A stretch of 64,000 bases of DNA from Actinoplanes sichuanensis (GCF_033097365.1 NZ_AP028461.1:2046001-2110000), one strand, 5' to 3'. Positions 41,359 to 50,440 are shown, numbered from the stretch's first letter. The notes: generated from the letters alone by a model not told the origin. A program made the numbers and translations.

Positions 41359-42352
41359 GAAAACCGGCCGCCGACCGCAGGGTGGGCGCCTCCGGAGCGT
41401 CCGGCCCGCTGAGGGTCCGGCGGCCCATCCGCTCCCAGAACCGATCCGGGCATCGGCCCCGCACGCTGCGGAAACCGGTGTACGGCACCGCTGTGATCCG
41501 CAGCGACAGCCAGGCGTCGTCGCTGAGCACCCGATGCCATTCGGCCAGGGGCAGCCGCATGTGCTCGCGCGGCCCCTCGACCGGATCGACCGGCAGTACG
41601 TAGGCGCAGTGCCGCTTGAGCTCCCACACCACGACCGGCCGGTCCTCCCGGTCGACCGTGGCGTTCCACACCTGACCGGGCTGCGGTGGCCAGGTGGCGA
41701 GACCGGGTGGTCGCGGCCACGACGGCGGTCCGTGCCGCAGCCAGCGGACCAGCCGCCACAGCCCGGCCAGCAGCGACGACACGCCCACCGCGGCGACCGC
41801 CCCGATCAGCAGCGTGGTGGCCGGACCGTCCAGGTCGTACCGCCGCTGCCACCAGGTGCCCGCCCCCGCGACGACCAGCAGGCCCACCGCGTCCCGGATC
41901 AGCAGCACCGGCCAGTACCCGGTGTCCGCCACCCGCCAGCAGGCCAGATATCCGGCGGTCGCGATCAGCGACACGATCCAGATCCGGGCGGCCTGCTCGG
42001 TCGCCGGCACGGCCCGGCTGACCACCGTCAGTTCCACCCCCGCCACCAGGAACGACAGCAGCGCCGCCCGGCCTACCAGCCAGCCGTGCCAGCGTTTCCA
42101 CCACGGCGGGCTGACCCGGCGGGCCATCGCGTACGCGGCGAACGGCGCGGCCACCGCCGGCGCCCACTGCCACGGCTGCGCGCCGGCCAGCAGCGGCACG
42201 ATCGGCAGCGGCATCACCAGCGAACCGGCCAGCACCGCGAACGGCGCGCCGAAACCGGCCCACGGGTATCGCCGACCGGCGCGGTTGGCGGGTCCGGGCG
42301 TGACCAGGGCTACCAGCAGCACCAACCCGAGCGCCGCACTCAGCAGCAGCAT
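41339..42352 (-). CDS. Conserved hypothetical membrane protein
   Basis: A 337-residue protein with about seven membrane helices in the first 210 residues (LLLSAALGLVLLVALVT, GAPFAVLAGSLVMPLPIVP, and others), then a soluble 120-residue domain: GQVWNATVDREDRPVVVWEL and HCAYVLPVDPVEGPREHMRL. The soluble part resembles the short type II toxin PemK/MazF-like or similar SH3 barrels only vaguely; I do not assign a family. It is divergent from the ABC transporter gene. Confidence 0.65.
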   Translation of the reverse strand: MLLLSAALGLVLLVALVTPGPANRAGRRYPWAGFGAPFAVLAGSLVMPLPIVPLLAGAQPWQWAPAVAAPFAAYAMARRVSPPWWKRWHGWLVGRAALLSFLVAGVELTVVSRAVPATEQAARIWIVSLIATAGYLACWRVADTGYWPVLLIRDAVGLLVVAGAGTWWQRRYDLDGPATTLLIGAVAAVGVSSLLAGLWRLVRWLRHGPPSWPRPPGLATWPPQPGQVWNATVDREDRPVVVWELKRHCAYVLPVDPVEGPREHMRLPLAEWHRVLSDDAWLSLRITAVPYTGFRSVRGRCPDRFWERMGRRTLSGPDAPEAPTLRSAAGFLSRPRR

Positions 42353-42507
42353 GTGACTCCCTCGTGATCCGGCAACCGTCGATGTTGCGAGCGTCGATGC
42401 GCCGGCTGTCGCACAGCAGGTCCGCCGGGTTGACCAACCCCCGGATCGGGGGACCCGGCGGGATGGCCGGCAGCCGGGTCGGCCCGCCGTCCGGTACCGG
42501 TAGAGGG

Positions 42508-44400
42508 GTGACTCGGATCCCCGCCCCGCGCACCGACGCCGTCCTGCCCGAACTACGCCCGAGCTGGTGGGAGACCGGCGTCCGGGCCCGTGCCGAATCC
42601 GGCATGCTCGGCCTGTTCACCGAGCTACCGGGCCTGATCGCGAAGGCGGTCCGGGTGGCCTGGCGGGCCGACCCGGCGCGCACGCTGCTGGTCACGGTCG
42701 CCACGGCCGGCGCCGGTGCGATGGCGGCCTTCGGCCTCATCGCGACCCAGCGCGTCCTCATCGAGCTGTTCGCCGGGGGTCCGACACCCGATCGGGTGCG
42801 GGCCGCGATGCCGGCGCTGATCTGGCTGGCTGCCGCGGCGGCGGTCCGCGGTGGGTTGGGCATGCTCACCGGGTACGGGTTGAACGGCCTCACCCCACGC
42901 GTGCACCTGCTGGTGGAGCGTGAGTTGTTCGAGCACACCACGGCGGTGGACCTGAAGGCGTTCGACGACGACACGTTCGCCGAGGGGATGGAGCGGGCCA
43001 CCCGTGGCACCGAGGCGGCGATCGAACTGGTACAGAACACGATGAACCTGTTCGCCGGTCTGGTCAGCCTGATCGCCGTCACGGTCGCGGTGGTCACCGT
43101 CCACCCGATGCTGCTGCTGGCGCTGGTGGTGGCCACGGTGCCGACCGGGTACGCCGCGCTGCGGGCCGGGCATGTCCGATTCCAGAGCTATCTGGCCAGC
43201 TCGACCCGGCGGCGCCGGCAGTGGGTGCTCCAGCGCCTGATGGCGGAACGGGATGCGGCGGCGGAACTCCGGACGTACGGCCTCAGGGGTTTTCTGCTCG
43301 GTCTCTATGACCGGGTGATGGGTGCGCAGATCGCGGCGGAACTGCGGGTCGCGCAGCGGGTCACCACCACGACCAGCGTCGGTGCGGCGATCGGCGGCAT
43401 CGCTCTGACCGGGGTGTACGTGCTGCTCGGCGCTCTGCTGCTGAACGGGCGGATCCCGCTCGCGGCCGCCGCGACGTGTGTGATCGCGGTGCAGGCCGCC
43501 CAGCGGTCGCTGGCGCAGGTCACGTTCCAGATCGACCGGGTGTACGCCAGCGGCCAGTTCTTCAACGAGTACATCAGGTTCCTGACGACGGCCGCCGCTC
43601 ACCTGCCGGAGGCGCGGACCGCGCCGGTTCCCGAGGCGCTGCGGGTCCTCGCCGTCGACAACGTGTCGCTGTGCTATCCGGACCGTGACAAACCGGCGCT
43701 CGACGAGGTGACGCTGAGTATCCGTGCCGGGGAGACGATCGCGCTGGTCGGGGAGAACGGTTCGGGCAAGTCGACGCTCGCCGCCATCGTCGCCGGGCTG
43801 CGTGCTCCCACGTCCGGGACGGTTTCCTGGAACGGGCGGCCCTATCCCGAGTGGGACGGCGCGGGACTGCTCTCGCACGTCGCGGTCGCCCTGCAGGATC
43901 ACAATCGGTGGCCGTTCAGTGCGGCGACCAACATCGCGATGGGTGATGTCGACGCGCCTGCTGATCCGGTGCGCATCGAGGCTGCCGCGCTGCGGGCCGC
44001 GGCCCATCAGATGATCGAAGACCTCCCGCATGGGTACGACACACTGCTCGACCGGACATTCAAAGACGGACAGGACCTGTCCGGTGGGCAGTGGCAGCGG
44101 ATCACCGCGGCCCGTGCCTTCCTCCGTGACGCGCCACTACTGATCATGGACGAGCCGTCGTCGGCGCTGGACCCGCGGGCCGAGGAGGCGCTGTTCCGGG
44201 CGCTGCGTGACCGCCAGGGCAAGCGCACCACGATCCTGATCACGCATCGGCTGGCCAACATCACCCACGCCGATCAGATCTTCGTCCTGGATCGTGGGGC
44301 GCTCGTCGAGTCCGGTACCCACCACGAGTTGATGGCGGCGGCCGGCCTCTACGCCCAGTTGTTCACCATGCAGGCGTCCGGCTACCAGACCGCGTCGTGA
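42508..44400 (+). CDS. ABC exporter, fused membrane and ATPase domains
   Basis: A half-transporter of about 630 residues: six membrane helices in an ABC type 1 fold (about 40-350), then the nucleotide-binding domain with Walker A GENGSGKST, signature LSGGQ, Walker B LLIMDEPSSALD and switch His in ITHRLAN. It probably works as a homodimer and exports lipid, peptide or drug. The start is uncertain: GTG at 42508 gives a normal length, but in-frame ATGs lie further upstream. It stands alone, with no partner half-transporter adjacent. Confidence 0.9.
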   Translation: MTRIPAPRTDAVLPELRPSWWETGVRARAESGMLGLFTELPGLIAKAVRVAWRADPARTLLVTVATAGAGAMAAFGLIATQRVLIELFAGGPTPDRVRAAMPALIWLAAAAAVRGGLGMLTGYGLNGLTPRVHLLVERELFEHTTAVDLKAFDDDTFAEGMERATRGTEAAIELVQNTMNLFAGLVSLIAVTVAVVTVHPMLLLALVVATVPTGYAALRAGHVRFQSYLASSTRRRRQWVLQRLMAERDAAAELRTYGLRGFLLGLYDRVMGAQIAAELRVAQRVTTTTSVGAAIGGIALTGVYVLLGALLLNGRIPLAAAATCVIAVQAAQRSLAQVTFQIDRVYASGQFFNEYIRFLTTAAAHLPEARTAPVPEALRVLAVDNVSLCYPDRDKPALDEVTLSIRAGETIALVGENGSGKSTLAAIVAGLRAPTSGTVSWNGRPYPEWDGAGLLSHVAVALQDHNRWPFSAATNIAMGDVDAPADPVRIEAAALRAAAHQMIEDLPHGYDTLLDRTFKDGQDLSGGQWQRITAARAFLRDAPLLIMDEPSSALDPRAEEALFRALRDRQGKRTTILITHRLANITHADQIFVLDRGALVESGTHHELMAAAGLYAQLFTMQASGYQTAS

Positions 44401-44410
44401 GGTCCGCCGA

Positions 44411-45313
44411 CTACCGGCCGGCGTGGGCGTAGGCGCCGGCGGCCAGGTCCTCGAGCAGGGTGGGGCCGGTGGGGTGCCAGTCGAAGGTCGACCGGGTGAT
44501 CGCGCTGGACGCCGACATGTCCAGGGCGAAGAACCGGCCGATGAACCCGAAATGGTCGACCGCGTCGTCCTCGGCGATCGGTTTCACCGGCAGGTCCAGG
44601 TGGCGGCCGATGGCCTCGGCGATGTCCCGGGCGGTCACCGCCTCCTCGGCGACGACGTGCAGGCGGGTGCCCGCCGGTGCCTTCTCCAGGCCGAGTCGGA
44701 CCAGTCGGGCCGCGTCGGTGACGTGCACCGCGGACCACGCCGAGGTGCCGTCGCCGACGTAGCCGGAGACGCCGGTCCGGCGGGCGGCCGCGACCAGCAA
44801 GGCGATGAAACCGTGGTCGCCGGTGCCGTGCACGGTGGGGGAGAAGCGCGCCGCGATGGCCCGGACGCCGCGCTCGGCGTACTCGAACGCTCGATTCTCG
44901 GCGCCGCCCCGCGGTGCGTCGGGTCCGCTGAACGGTGACGGATCACTTTCGGTCGAGGGACGGCCGAGCGCCAGTGAGGCGAGCCCGGAGGCGAAGACGA
45001 ACGGCCGGTCCGAGCCGGTGAGTGCCTCGGCGAGGGTCTCGACGGCGGCGCGCTCGGCCCGGTTGGATTCCGCCGGATTCGCCCAGTCGTGTTTGTTGGC
45101 CAGGTGGACGACCGCGTCGGCGTCCTCGGTGCCGCGGCGCAGCGCGGCCAGGTCGTCGAGGTCGCCGCGCAGAGTGCGCGCGCCCTTGGCCCGCAGTGAC
45201 GCCTCGCCGGAGTCGGTGCGGGCGAGGCCGAGGACCTGGTGGCCGGCGGCGAGCAGCTCGTCGACGGTGTACGAGCCGATCCAGCCGGTGGCTCCGGTGA
45301 CGAACACGCGCAT
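44411..45313 (-). CDS. NAD-dependent epimerase/dehydratase (extended SDR)
   Basis: A 300-residue extended SDR. The nucleotide motif is VTGATGWIGSYTVDELL; the D/VVHLANK strand and the GLARTDSGEASLRAKGA region suggest NADP(H) binding. The usual YxxxK is not clear (FEYAERGVRA), so the active site may be altered, as in atypical SDRs (NmrA-like or flavin reductases). It is divergent from a TetR gene, with two long palindromes between them, so it is a probable TetR target. Substrate unknown. Confidence 0.87.
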   Translation of the reverse strand: MRVFVTGATGWIGSYTVDELLAAGHQVLGLARTDSGEASLRAKGARTLRGDLDDLAALRRGTEDADAVVHLANKHDWANPAESNRAERAAVETLAEALTGSDRPFVFASGLASLALGRPSTESDPSPFSGPDAPRGGAENRAFEYAERGVRAIAARFSPTVHGTGDHGFIALLVAAARRTGVSGYVGDGTSAWSAVHVTDAARLVRLGLEKAPAGTRLHVVAEEAVTARDIAEAIGRHLDLPVKPIAEDDAVDHFGFIGRFFALDMSASSAITRSTFDWHPTGPTLLEDLAAGAYAHAGR

Positions 45314-45339
45314 GGCGTGCCTCCTCAGGTGAAGCAGGT

Positions 45340-45391
45340 GATGTCAGTGACTGACATGACGCTACACCGTGATGTCAGCTTCTGACATCAC
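45340..45391. promoter_or_regulatory. Two TetR operators between the epimerase and tetR genes
   Basis: Operator 1 is ATGTCAG-TGA-CTGACAT (45341-45357). Operator 2 has 10-bp arms GTGATGTCAG and CTGACATCAC around CTT (45369-45391). Both share the core TGTCAG-N3-CTGACA, and the centres are 31 bp apart, on the same face of the helix. Confidence 0.8.
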
Positions 45392-45404
45392 TATGATGGG
45401 AATC

Positions 45405-45965
45405 ATGGGGAGATGGCAGAGCGGCGCTTCCGAGCGCCTCAGGGACGCGGCACTCGGCCTTTTCCTCACCCAGGGATATGACGGGACGACCGTCGCCGAG
45501 ATCGCGGCGGCCGCCGGACTGACCGAGCGGACCTTCTTCCGCCACTTCGCCGACAAGCGTGAGGTGCTCTTCGTCGACCAGGACGAATTCGAGCGGGTGT
45601 TCCTCAGCGCCCTGCCGGACGACACCGACGAGCCGATGACGATGATCGTCGGCGTCCTCGACGGCGCGGCCACGCTCTTCCCCGAGGAGCGCCGGCCCTG
45701 GTCCCGGGCCCGCCGGTCGGTGATCGCGGCGAACGTCGCCCTGCAGGAACGCGAGCTGCTCAAGATGTCGTCGCTGGCGGTGTCATTGACCCGCGCGCTG
45801 ACCGCCCGCGGTGTCGACGCGGCGAGCGCCGCCCTGGCCGCCGAAGCGGGCGTGACCGTGTTCCGCACGTCGTTCGCCCTGTGGGTGGCCGAGGGCGAGC
45901 GCCGCACCTTCAAGGAGATCCAGAACGCGGTCCTCGCCCGCCTGCAGGCCCTGCTCGTTCAGTGA
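45405..45965 (+). CDS. TetR-family transcriptional regulator
   Basis: A 186-residue repressor: DNA-binding helices GTTVAEIAAAAGLTERTFFR, then HFADKREVLF, and a helical C-terminal ligand/dimer domain. Start at ATG 45405 (MGRWQSG) is the first codon that keeps the operator out of the coding region; other ATGs at 45369-45396 overlap the palindrome. It is divergent from the epimerase gene and probably represses both through the twin operators. Its end overlaps the next minus-strand gene by 7 nt. Confidence 0.9.
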   Translation: MGRWQSGASERLRDAALGLFLTQGYDGTTVAEIAAAAGLTERTFFRHFADKREVLFVDQDEFERVFLSALPDDTDEPMTMIVGVLDGAATLFPEERRPWSRARRSVIAANVALQERELLKMSSLAVSLTRALTARGVDAASAALAAEAGVTVFRTSFALWVAEGERRTFKEIQNAVLARLQALLVQ

Positions 45966-46144
45966 CCGGTGGCCGCGCGCCGTAACGCCAGCGCACCGAG
46001 GACGTCGTCGTGCCTGGCTATCTCGGCGCCGTCGCGGTAGACGGTCACCCCGCCGACCCAGGCACAGTAGGTGACCTCCTCGTACCGGCTGATGCGATCG
46101 TCGTGGTGGCGGATCTCCAGCAGGTCCGCCCGTGTTGCGGCCAT
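45959..46144 (-). CDS. Small conserved hypothetical protein
   Basis: A 61-residue soluble protein (MAATRADLLEIRHHDDRISR at the N-terminus, then YEEVTYCAWVGGVTVYRDG). GAAGGGAG precedes the ATG by 6 nt. The pattern suggests a small beta-rich domain; I do not recognise a family. It could be a regulatory or antitoxin-like peptide, but no partner toxin is near. Convergent with the tetR gene. Confidence 0.6.
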   Translation of the reverse strand: MAATRADLLEIRHHDDRISRYEEVTYCAWVGGVTVYRDGAEIARHDDVLGALALRRAATGH

Positions 46145-46207
46145 CCGACACTCCCTTCGAGGGCTTCAGCTTCCAGAGGCCGCCGACCACGTGACTAATA
46201 CGCACTG

Positions 46208-47626
46208 TCAGTGATCGGACGATGCCCCGGCCACCACCCAGCGGCCGCGACCCTGCTTCTTCGCCTCGTACATGGCCATGTCGGCGGTGCGCAGCACGTC
46301 ACGGTCCGGCGCGTCCTCGGCGATGCCGACGCTCGCGCCGATGTCCAGGACCGCCCCCTGGAACTCGATCGGCCGGGCCACGTCCTCCAGGACCCGTTCG
46401 GCCAGACGGACCGCCTCGGTCTGCGGCAGGTCCGGGCAGAGCAGCACGAATTCGTCGCCACCGAGACGGACGACCAGGTCGGTGGTACGGACCGCAGCCG
46501 ACAACCGGGTCGCCACGGTCGACAGCACCAGGTCGCCCGCCTCGTGCCCGTACGAGTCGTTGACCTCCTTGAACCCGTCCAGGTCCAGGTAGAGGACGGC
46601 GACCGGGCCGGGGCGCTCCAGCCGGTCGGTGAGCACACTGCGGTTGGCGAGACCCGTCAGCGGGTCATGCCGAGCCTGATAGGCGAGCTGTGCCTGGGCC
46701 CTCTCCTGCTCCCGGACCGCGATGGTGAACCTGGTCAGCACGAAAGCCGTGCTCAACGCGGTCGCGACCAGCGCGATCACCGCGTTGTGGTCGACACCCG
46801 ACTTGACCACGCTCAGCGTCGGCGCGCTCAGGAACGCCAGGCCGAGGAAGAGGACCCGGGACGGGTGCAGCACGTTCACCCGCCGGCCGGGACGGGTCAG
46901 TTCGGCCCGCGCCGGGTGCAGTGACGCCGCGATGATCAGCGCGTTGCCCAGCATGATCAGTGGGCCGATCCGGGCGACGACGCTGTAGTCGAGGAACAGC
47001 GGCAGCACGTTGTACCCGATGTCGATCGCCAGGTACAGGCCGACGGCGCCGAGCAGCAGACGGGTCGGTGTGCCCCGGCCGCCCGGGGACAGCGCGATGA
47101 ACAGCACACCGGCGAGCAGCGCCACGTCGGCGATCGGGTACAGCGGCGGCACGACCGACTCGGCCAGGCCCAGGCCGGTGCCGAGGATCGGCGAGATCAG
47201 GAACTGCCAGCTCGCCAGCCCGGCGGCCACGGTCAGGGTGAGCCCGTCGAGCACCGCTCCGCGCAGCTGGCCGGGCGCCCGGCGGCGGGCCATCATGGTC
47301 AACGCGACCGCCAGCAGCGGGTAGCCGGCCAGCCAGAACGCGTCGGCCGGCCCCACCGGCGGCACACCCGTCGACGACAGGTAGAAGTAGGCCATCTCGA
47401 TGACGTCGCCGAGCAGCCACAACGCCTGCGCGGTGGCGGCCAGCACCCACGGGTGGCGGTCCGGGCCGGCCTCGATGCGCGCGACGGCGATCCACGCCAT
47501 CACGCACATCGTCACGTAGGTGATGAGGTAGAGCACGTTGCCGAAGGTCGTGTCGTATGTGATCACCAGGCCGGTCACGGCGGAGGTCGCCCCGCCGAGA
47601 AAGCCCCAGATCCTGCCGGTCGTCAT
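46208..47626 (-). CDS. Membrane-bound diguanylate cyclase
   Basis: A protein of about 472 residues. The N-terminal 290 residues hold eight or more membrane helices (a MASE-like sensor region with YFYLSSTGVPPVGPADAFWL and LYLAIDIGYNVLPLF). A short linker leads to a GGDEF domain with LDLDGFKEVND and the active signature LGGDEFVLL. The degenerate inhibitory site (RxxD) is not obvious. It should make c-di-GMP in response to a membrane or small-molecule signal. The ATG at 47626 is preferred to a GTG two codons upstream. Confidence 0.9.
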   Translation of the reverse strand: MTTGRIWGFLGGATSAVTGLVITYDTTFGNVLYLITYVTMCVMAWIAVARIEAGPDRHPWVLAATAQALWLLGDVIEMAYFYLSSTGVPPVGPADAFWLAGYPLLAVALTMMARRRAPGQLRGAVLDGLTLTVAAGLASWQFLISPILGTGLGLAESVVPPLYPIADVALLAGVLFIALSPGGRGTPTRLLLGAVGLYLAIDIGYNVLPLFLDYSVVARIGPLIMLGNALIIAASLHPARAELTRPGRRVNVLHPSRVLFLGLAFLSAPTLSVVKSGVDHNAVIALVATALSTAFVLTRFTIAVREQERAQAQLAYQARHDPLTGLANRSVLTDRLERPGPVAVLYLDLDGFKEVNDSYGHEAGDLVLSTVATRLSAAVRTTDLVVRLGGDEFVLLCPDLPQTEAVRLAERVLEDVARPIEFQGAVLDIGASVGIAEDAPDRDVLRTADMAMYEAKKQGRGRWVVAGASSDH

Positions 47627-47684
47627 GTGCACACCGTCGGCAGGCCGGCTCAGGATCTGTGAACGACTGTCAGTGAGCCCGGCC

Positions 47685-48182
47685 TCAGTCGCCCGGCTTC
47701 GCCGTCCGCTGTGACTCGAAGTGCTCCCGCTGGGCCGGGAAATACTCGCCGAAGTCCGGCAGTGGCCGGCCCTCCCGGGAGGCGACCAGCGTGTCCAGGT
47801 AATACTCCCAGCCCGGGCCGACCTCGCCGACGTTCTCGGTGCCGGTCAGGTGCTGGGTGAACCGCAGCTCGGTCACCCCGTCGGTCTCGGTCAGCTCCAA
47901 CTCCAGGTGCCACGCTCCGTAGTCGTCGACGGCTGACAGCCCCAGTCTGTGCGGCTGCTCGCACGCGTCGATCGTCATGTCCATCCAGGGCGCGCCCTCC
48001 TCGAGGGCCATCTGCACCTGGATCGAGTTGCCCGGCGCGGCGTCGCCCTTCCACGGGCCGAACCATCGGGCCGTGCGCTCCGGCTCGGTCACGCTCGCCC
48101 ACACGTCGTCGATGGGGGCACGGAAGGTACGGGTCAGAACCAGGTCGTCGCCGAACAGGCGTCCGGTCGGGGTCGGGCTCAC
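47685..48182 (-). CDS. SRPBCC-family (AHSA1/START-like) protein
   Basis: A 165-residue protein with the AHSA1 helix-grip fold: FRAPIDDVWASVTEPERTAR and WFGPWKG, then ELELTETDGVTELRFTQHL and WEYYLDTLVASREG. In actinobacteria such genes regularly follow an ArsR-type regulator, as here. The GTG start overlaps the ArsR stop (GTGA), so both are made together. The role of the pair is not well understood; the cavity could bind a small hydrophobic ligand. Confidence 0.9.
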   Translation of the reverse strand: MSPTPTGRLFGDDLVLTRTFRAPIDDVWASVTEPERTARWFGPWKGDAAPGNSIQVQMALEEGAPWMDMTIDACEQPHRLGLSAVDDYGAWHLELELTETDGVTELRFTQHLTGTENVGEVGPGWEYYLDTLVASREGRPLPDFGEYFPAQREHFESQRTAKPGD

Positions 48183-48661
48183 GCGATCTCCTCTTCTGCT
48201 GCCTCTGCGGGCAGGGCGGCTGTTCTTGTGGATGCGGCGGCTGTTCTTGTGGGCGCGGCTGTGTTCGTGGATGCGGTCGCTGTTCTTCTGGGCGCGGCTG
48301 CTCTTGTGGGTGCGGCGGCGGTTTCGGCGGGTGCCGTGGTGCGCCGTTCGCGGCGGGTGCGGTGGACCTCGGTCTCCAGGGCGTCGAATCGGTGTTGCCA
48401 CCCGGACGGCCTGGTCAGTCGCGCCAGCCAGCCGGTGAGCTCGTCGAGTGGCTCGGTGACCAGCGTGTAGACCCGGCGGCGGCCGTCGGCGGTGTCGCGC
48501 ACCAGCCCGGCGTCGCGGAGCACCCGCAGGTGGCGGCTGATCGCGGGCCGGCTGATCGCGAACCGGGCGGCGATCTGCCCGGCCGACAGCGGCTCGTCGC
48601 GCAGCATGAGCAGGATCTCCCGCCGCACCGGATCCGCGATCGCGCCCGCCACCTCGTCCAC
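48179..48661 (-). CDS. ArsR-family regulator with an Ala/Thr-rich repeat tail
   Basis: A 160-residue regulator. The winged helix (about 5-80) includes AGAIADPVRREILLMLRDEP, then QIAARFAISRPAISRHLRVL and AGLVRDTADGRRRVYTL. No metal-binding Cys pair is seen, so it is a non-metal ArsR linked to the SRPBCC partner. The last 50 residues are Ala/Thr/Arg-rich repeats of the ASTRTAA kind, unlike other ArsR proteins, which usually stop near residue 110. A palindrome in the divergent upstream region is its probable operator. Confidence 0.88.
   Translation of the reverse strand: MDEVAGAIADPVRREILLMLRDEPLSAGQIAARFAISRPAISRHLRVLRDAGLVRDTADGRRRVYTLVTEPLDELTGWLARLTRPSGWQHRFDALETEVHRTRRERRTTAPAETAAAPTRAAAPRRTATASTNTAAPTRTAAASTRTAALPAEAAEEEIA
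48219..48320 (-). repeat. Imperfect 18/21-bp repeats in the ArsR C-terminal tail
   Basis: On the plus strand the unit GCTGTTCTTGTGGATGCGGC recurs, alternating 21- and 18-bp spacings with point changes. Translated, it gives repeats such as TRTAAAST and NTAAP. It lies entirely inside the arsR gene, next to the overlap with the SRPBCC gene. Confidence 0.7.
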
Positions 48662-48666
48662 CCGTG

Positions 48667-48690
48667 AAGCGTAACCTACTAGTTACGCTT
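48667..48690. promoter_or_regulatory. ArsR operator: 24-bp perfect palindrome
   Basis: The arms AAGCGTAAC and GTTACGCTT (9 bp each) enclose CTACTA. It starts 6 bp from the ArsR start codon and 22 bp from the divergent gene at 48712, so it can control both. The centre ACTAGT-like core is AT-rich in a GC-rich region. Confidence 0.75.
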
Positions 48691-48711
48691 TCGGCGACGC
48701 TATCGTGTGGC

Positions 48712-49701
48712 ATGCCTGTCGCCCGCCTTGTCGCCACGCTGCCCGCGCCCTTGGATCCGTCCACCGCCGACGAACCCGAGGTGCGCCGTCTGGCCGGGCG
48801 GACTCTGCTGGTCCAGCGAGGTAACGCCGAGGTCGCCGTCGGGGATCGCCGCTTCCCGGCACCCTGGCCGCGTCGCTGGGGCTCGGTGGCGGTCGCACCC
48901 GACGGCGACGTGGTCGTCTTCGCCGGCACCCACGCGTTGCGGGCCGTCGACAGCGCCGGAGCCGTCCGCTGGGAGCTGCGGCACGGCTGCTGGTCCGACG
49001 CGATGTGCGACGTCGTCCACACGTCGTTCGAGGAGTACGCCGACGACCCCGATCACCGGTATCCGAGCCACGGCTCCGCCGCGTTCTCGCCGGACGGGCG
49101 GCTGGTCTGGGCCCACGTGCGCACCGACGACCACGAGGACGAACCCGAGGAATGGCTGGTCCTGGACGCCTCCGACGGCACGGTGCTGGCCCGCGTGCCG
49201 ACCGGGACCGTCGCCTCGGCGTCGTATCACTGCCCGCATCCGGACCCGGCGCTTATGGGACTGACCATCGCCGAGGGCGAGGAGGACTCGCCGGTGCTGT
49301 GGGGGCACTGGGACGGTGAGGAGCTCACCGTGCGGCATCTGCCGGAGAGCATCCTGCTCGACGTCAGCCCGTCCGGTGAGCGGTTCCTCACCGCCGACCT
49401 CGACATGCGCGGGATCAACCTGCACCTGACGGCCGACGACACACAGCTGGGCCTCCTCCGTACCGGCGAGGTGGTCTGGGGTTTTCAGGGCGCCTTTCCC
49501 TGGGAGTCGGCGGCTGTGGTCGGCATCGACGAGGGGGAGCACTGGCTGATCGACCTTGCGACGATGACCGCCGACGGGCCGATCACCTATCCGGTCGCAC
49601 CGGCCGGTGCCGCTCTTTCGGCCGGTCCGGCTCTTCCGGCCGGTCCCGGGGTCTGGGCGACGGCGAGCCGGGACGCCGTGCACCTGTGGGAACTGGGCTG
49701 A
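48712..49701 (+). CDS. Hypothetical protein with beta-propeller-like repeats
   Basis: A 329-residue soluble protein. Blade-like strands recur: SVAVAPDGDVVVFAGTHALR, SAAFSPDGRLVWAHV, LLDVSPSGERFLTADL, then VWATASRDAVHLWELG. This looks like a WD40/YVTN-type propeller without a signal peptide. It is divergent from arsR across the palindrome. The next gene overlaps its stop (TGATG), so the two are co-translated. No function is assigned. Confidence 0.7.
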   Translation: MPVARLVATLPAPLDPSTADEPEVRRLAGRTLLVQRGNAEVAVGDRRFPAPWPRRWGSVAVAPDGDVVVFAGTHALRAVDSAGAVRWELRHGCWSDAMCDVVHTSFEEYADDPDHRYPSHGSAAFSPDGRLVWAHVRTDDHEDEPEEWLVLDASDGTVLARVPTGTVASASYHCPHPDPALMGLTIAEGEEDSPVLWGHWDGEELTVRHLPESILLDVSPSGERFLTADLDMRGINLHLTADDTQLGLLRTGEVVWGFQGAFPWESAAVVGIDEGEHWLIDLATMTADGPITYPVAPAGAALSAGPALPAGPGVWATASRDAVHLWELG

Positions 49702-50426
49702 TGTCACGTCGGCGGACGATCGCCGAGGTGCTCGGGCTGCTGGCCTGGTTCGGGGTGTTCGCGTGGCTGCACAGTCTGGTCGGACGTGCGCATCTGGCCG
49801 CGACCGCCAACGCGTCGACCCTGCAGTCGATCGAACGGGCCTTGCACCTCGACATCGTGCTGCCGGTCAACCAGTGGCTGGCCGGGCACGTCGGGCTCGC
49901 CCAGGCGGCGGCCTGGTTCTACCGCGCCTACTACCTGGTGGTGGCGGGCGTGCTGATCTGGGTGTTCCGCCGCGACGTCGCCGTCTACCGCCGGGTGCGT
50001 AGGGCCATGATCCTGATGATGGTCCTGGTCCTCCCGGTCTATTGGGCGGTGCCGATGTCGCCGCCCCGGTTCGCGTTGCCCGGGACGGTCGACATCGTCG
50101 CGCTCTACGGCATCGTCGGCCACGCCTCCCGCGCGGGCGGCTGGACGGCGATGCCGAGCATGCACGTGGGCTGGTCACTGTGGTGCGCGTTCGCGGTGTG
50201 GACCGCGCTTCGGGTCACCCACCCCCGCGCGGCCCTGCTCGCGTGGACCTTTCCGCTGCTCATGGTGGCCGTGGTGATCGCCACCGCAAACCATTACGTC
50301 CTCGACATCGTGGGCAGTGTTCTGCTGGTCTCCACCGCGATCACCCTGACCGCGTTCCTACCCTGGCCCGGCTCAGCGCATCCACCGGCCGAGCGCCCGG
50401 ACTCGTCTCACTCTCCCTCCGGTTGA
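49701..50426 (+). CDS. PAP2-family phosphatase/inositolphosphotransferase-like membrane protein
   Basis: A 241-residue membrane protein with about six helices. PAP2_3-type motifs are visible: PMSPPRFALPG (lumenal loop), WTAMPSMHVGWS and TANHYVLDIVGS with the catalytic His-Asp. It probably transfers or hydrolyses a lipid phosphate on the outer face, for example phosphatidylinositol-type or decaprenyl-phosphate lipids. The start overlaps the previous stop. A short tandem repeat follows the gene. Confidence 0.87.
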   Translation: MSRRRTIAEVLGLLAWFGVFAWLHSLVGRAHLAATANASTLQSIERALHLDIVLPVNQWLAGHVGLAQAAAWFYRAYYLVVAGVLIWVFRRDVAVYRRVRRAMILMMVLVLPVYWAVPMSPPRFALPGTVDIVALYGIVGHASRAGGWTAMPSMHVGWSLWCAFAVWTALRVTHPRAALLAWTFPLLMVAVVIATANHYVLDIVGSVLLVSTAITLTAFLPWPGSAHPPAERPDSSHSPSG

Positions 50427-50440
50427 TCAGCCCGGCGGAC

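Noticed and set aside
47685-49022. A single large protein fusing the SRPBCC domain to an upstream 280-residue region
   Set aside because: The upstream part is the shadow of the arsR gene and of the divergent propeller gene. The SRPBCC gene has its own GTG start overlapping the arsR stop.
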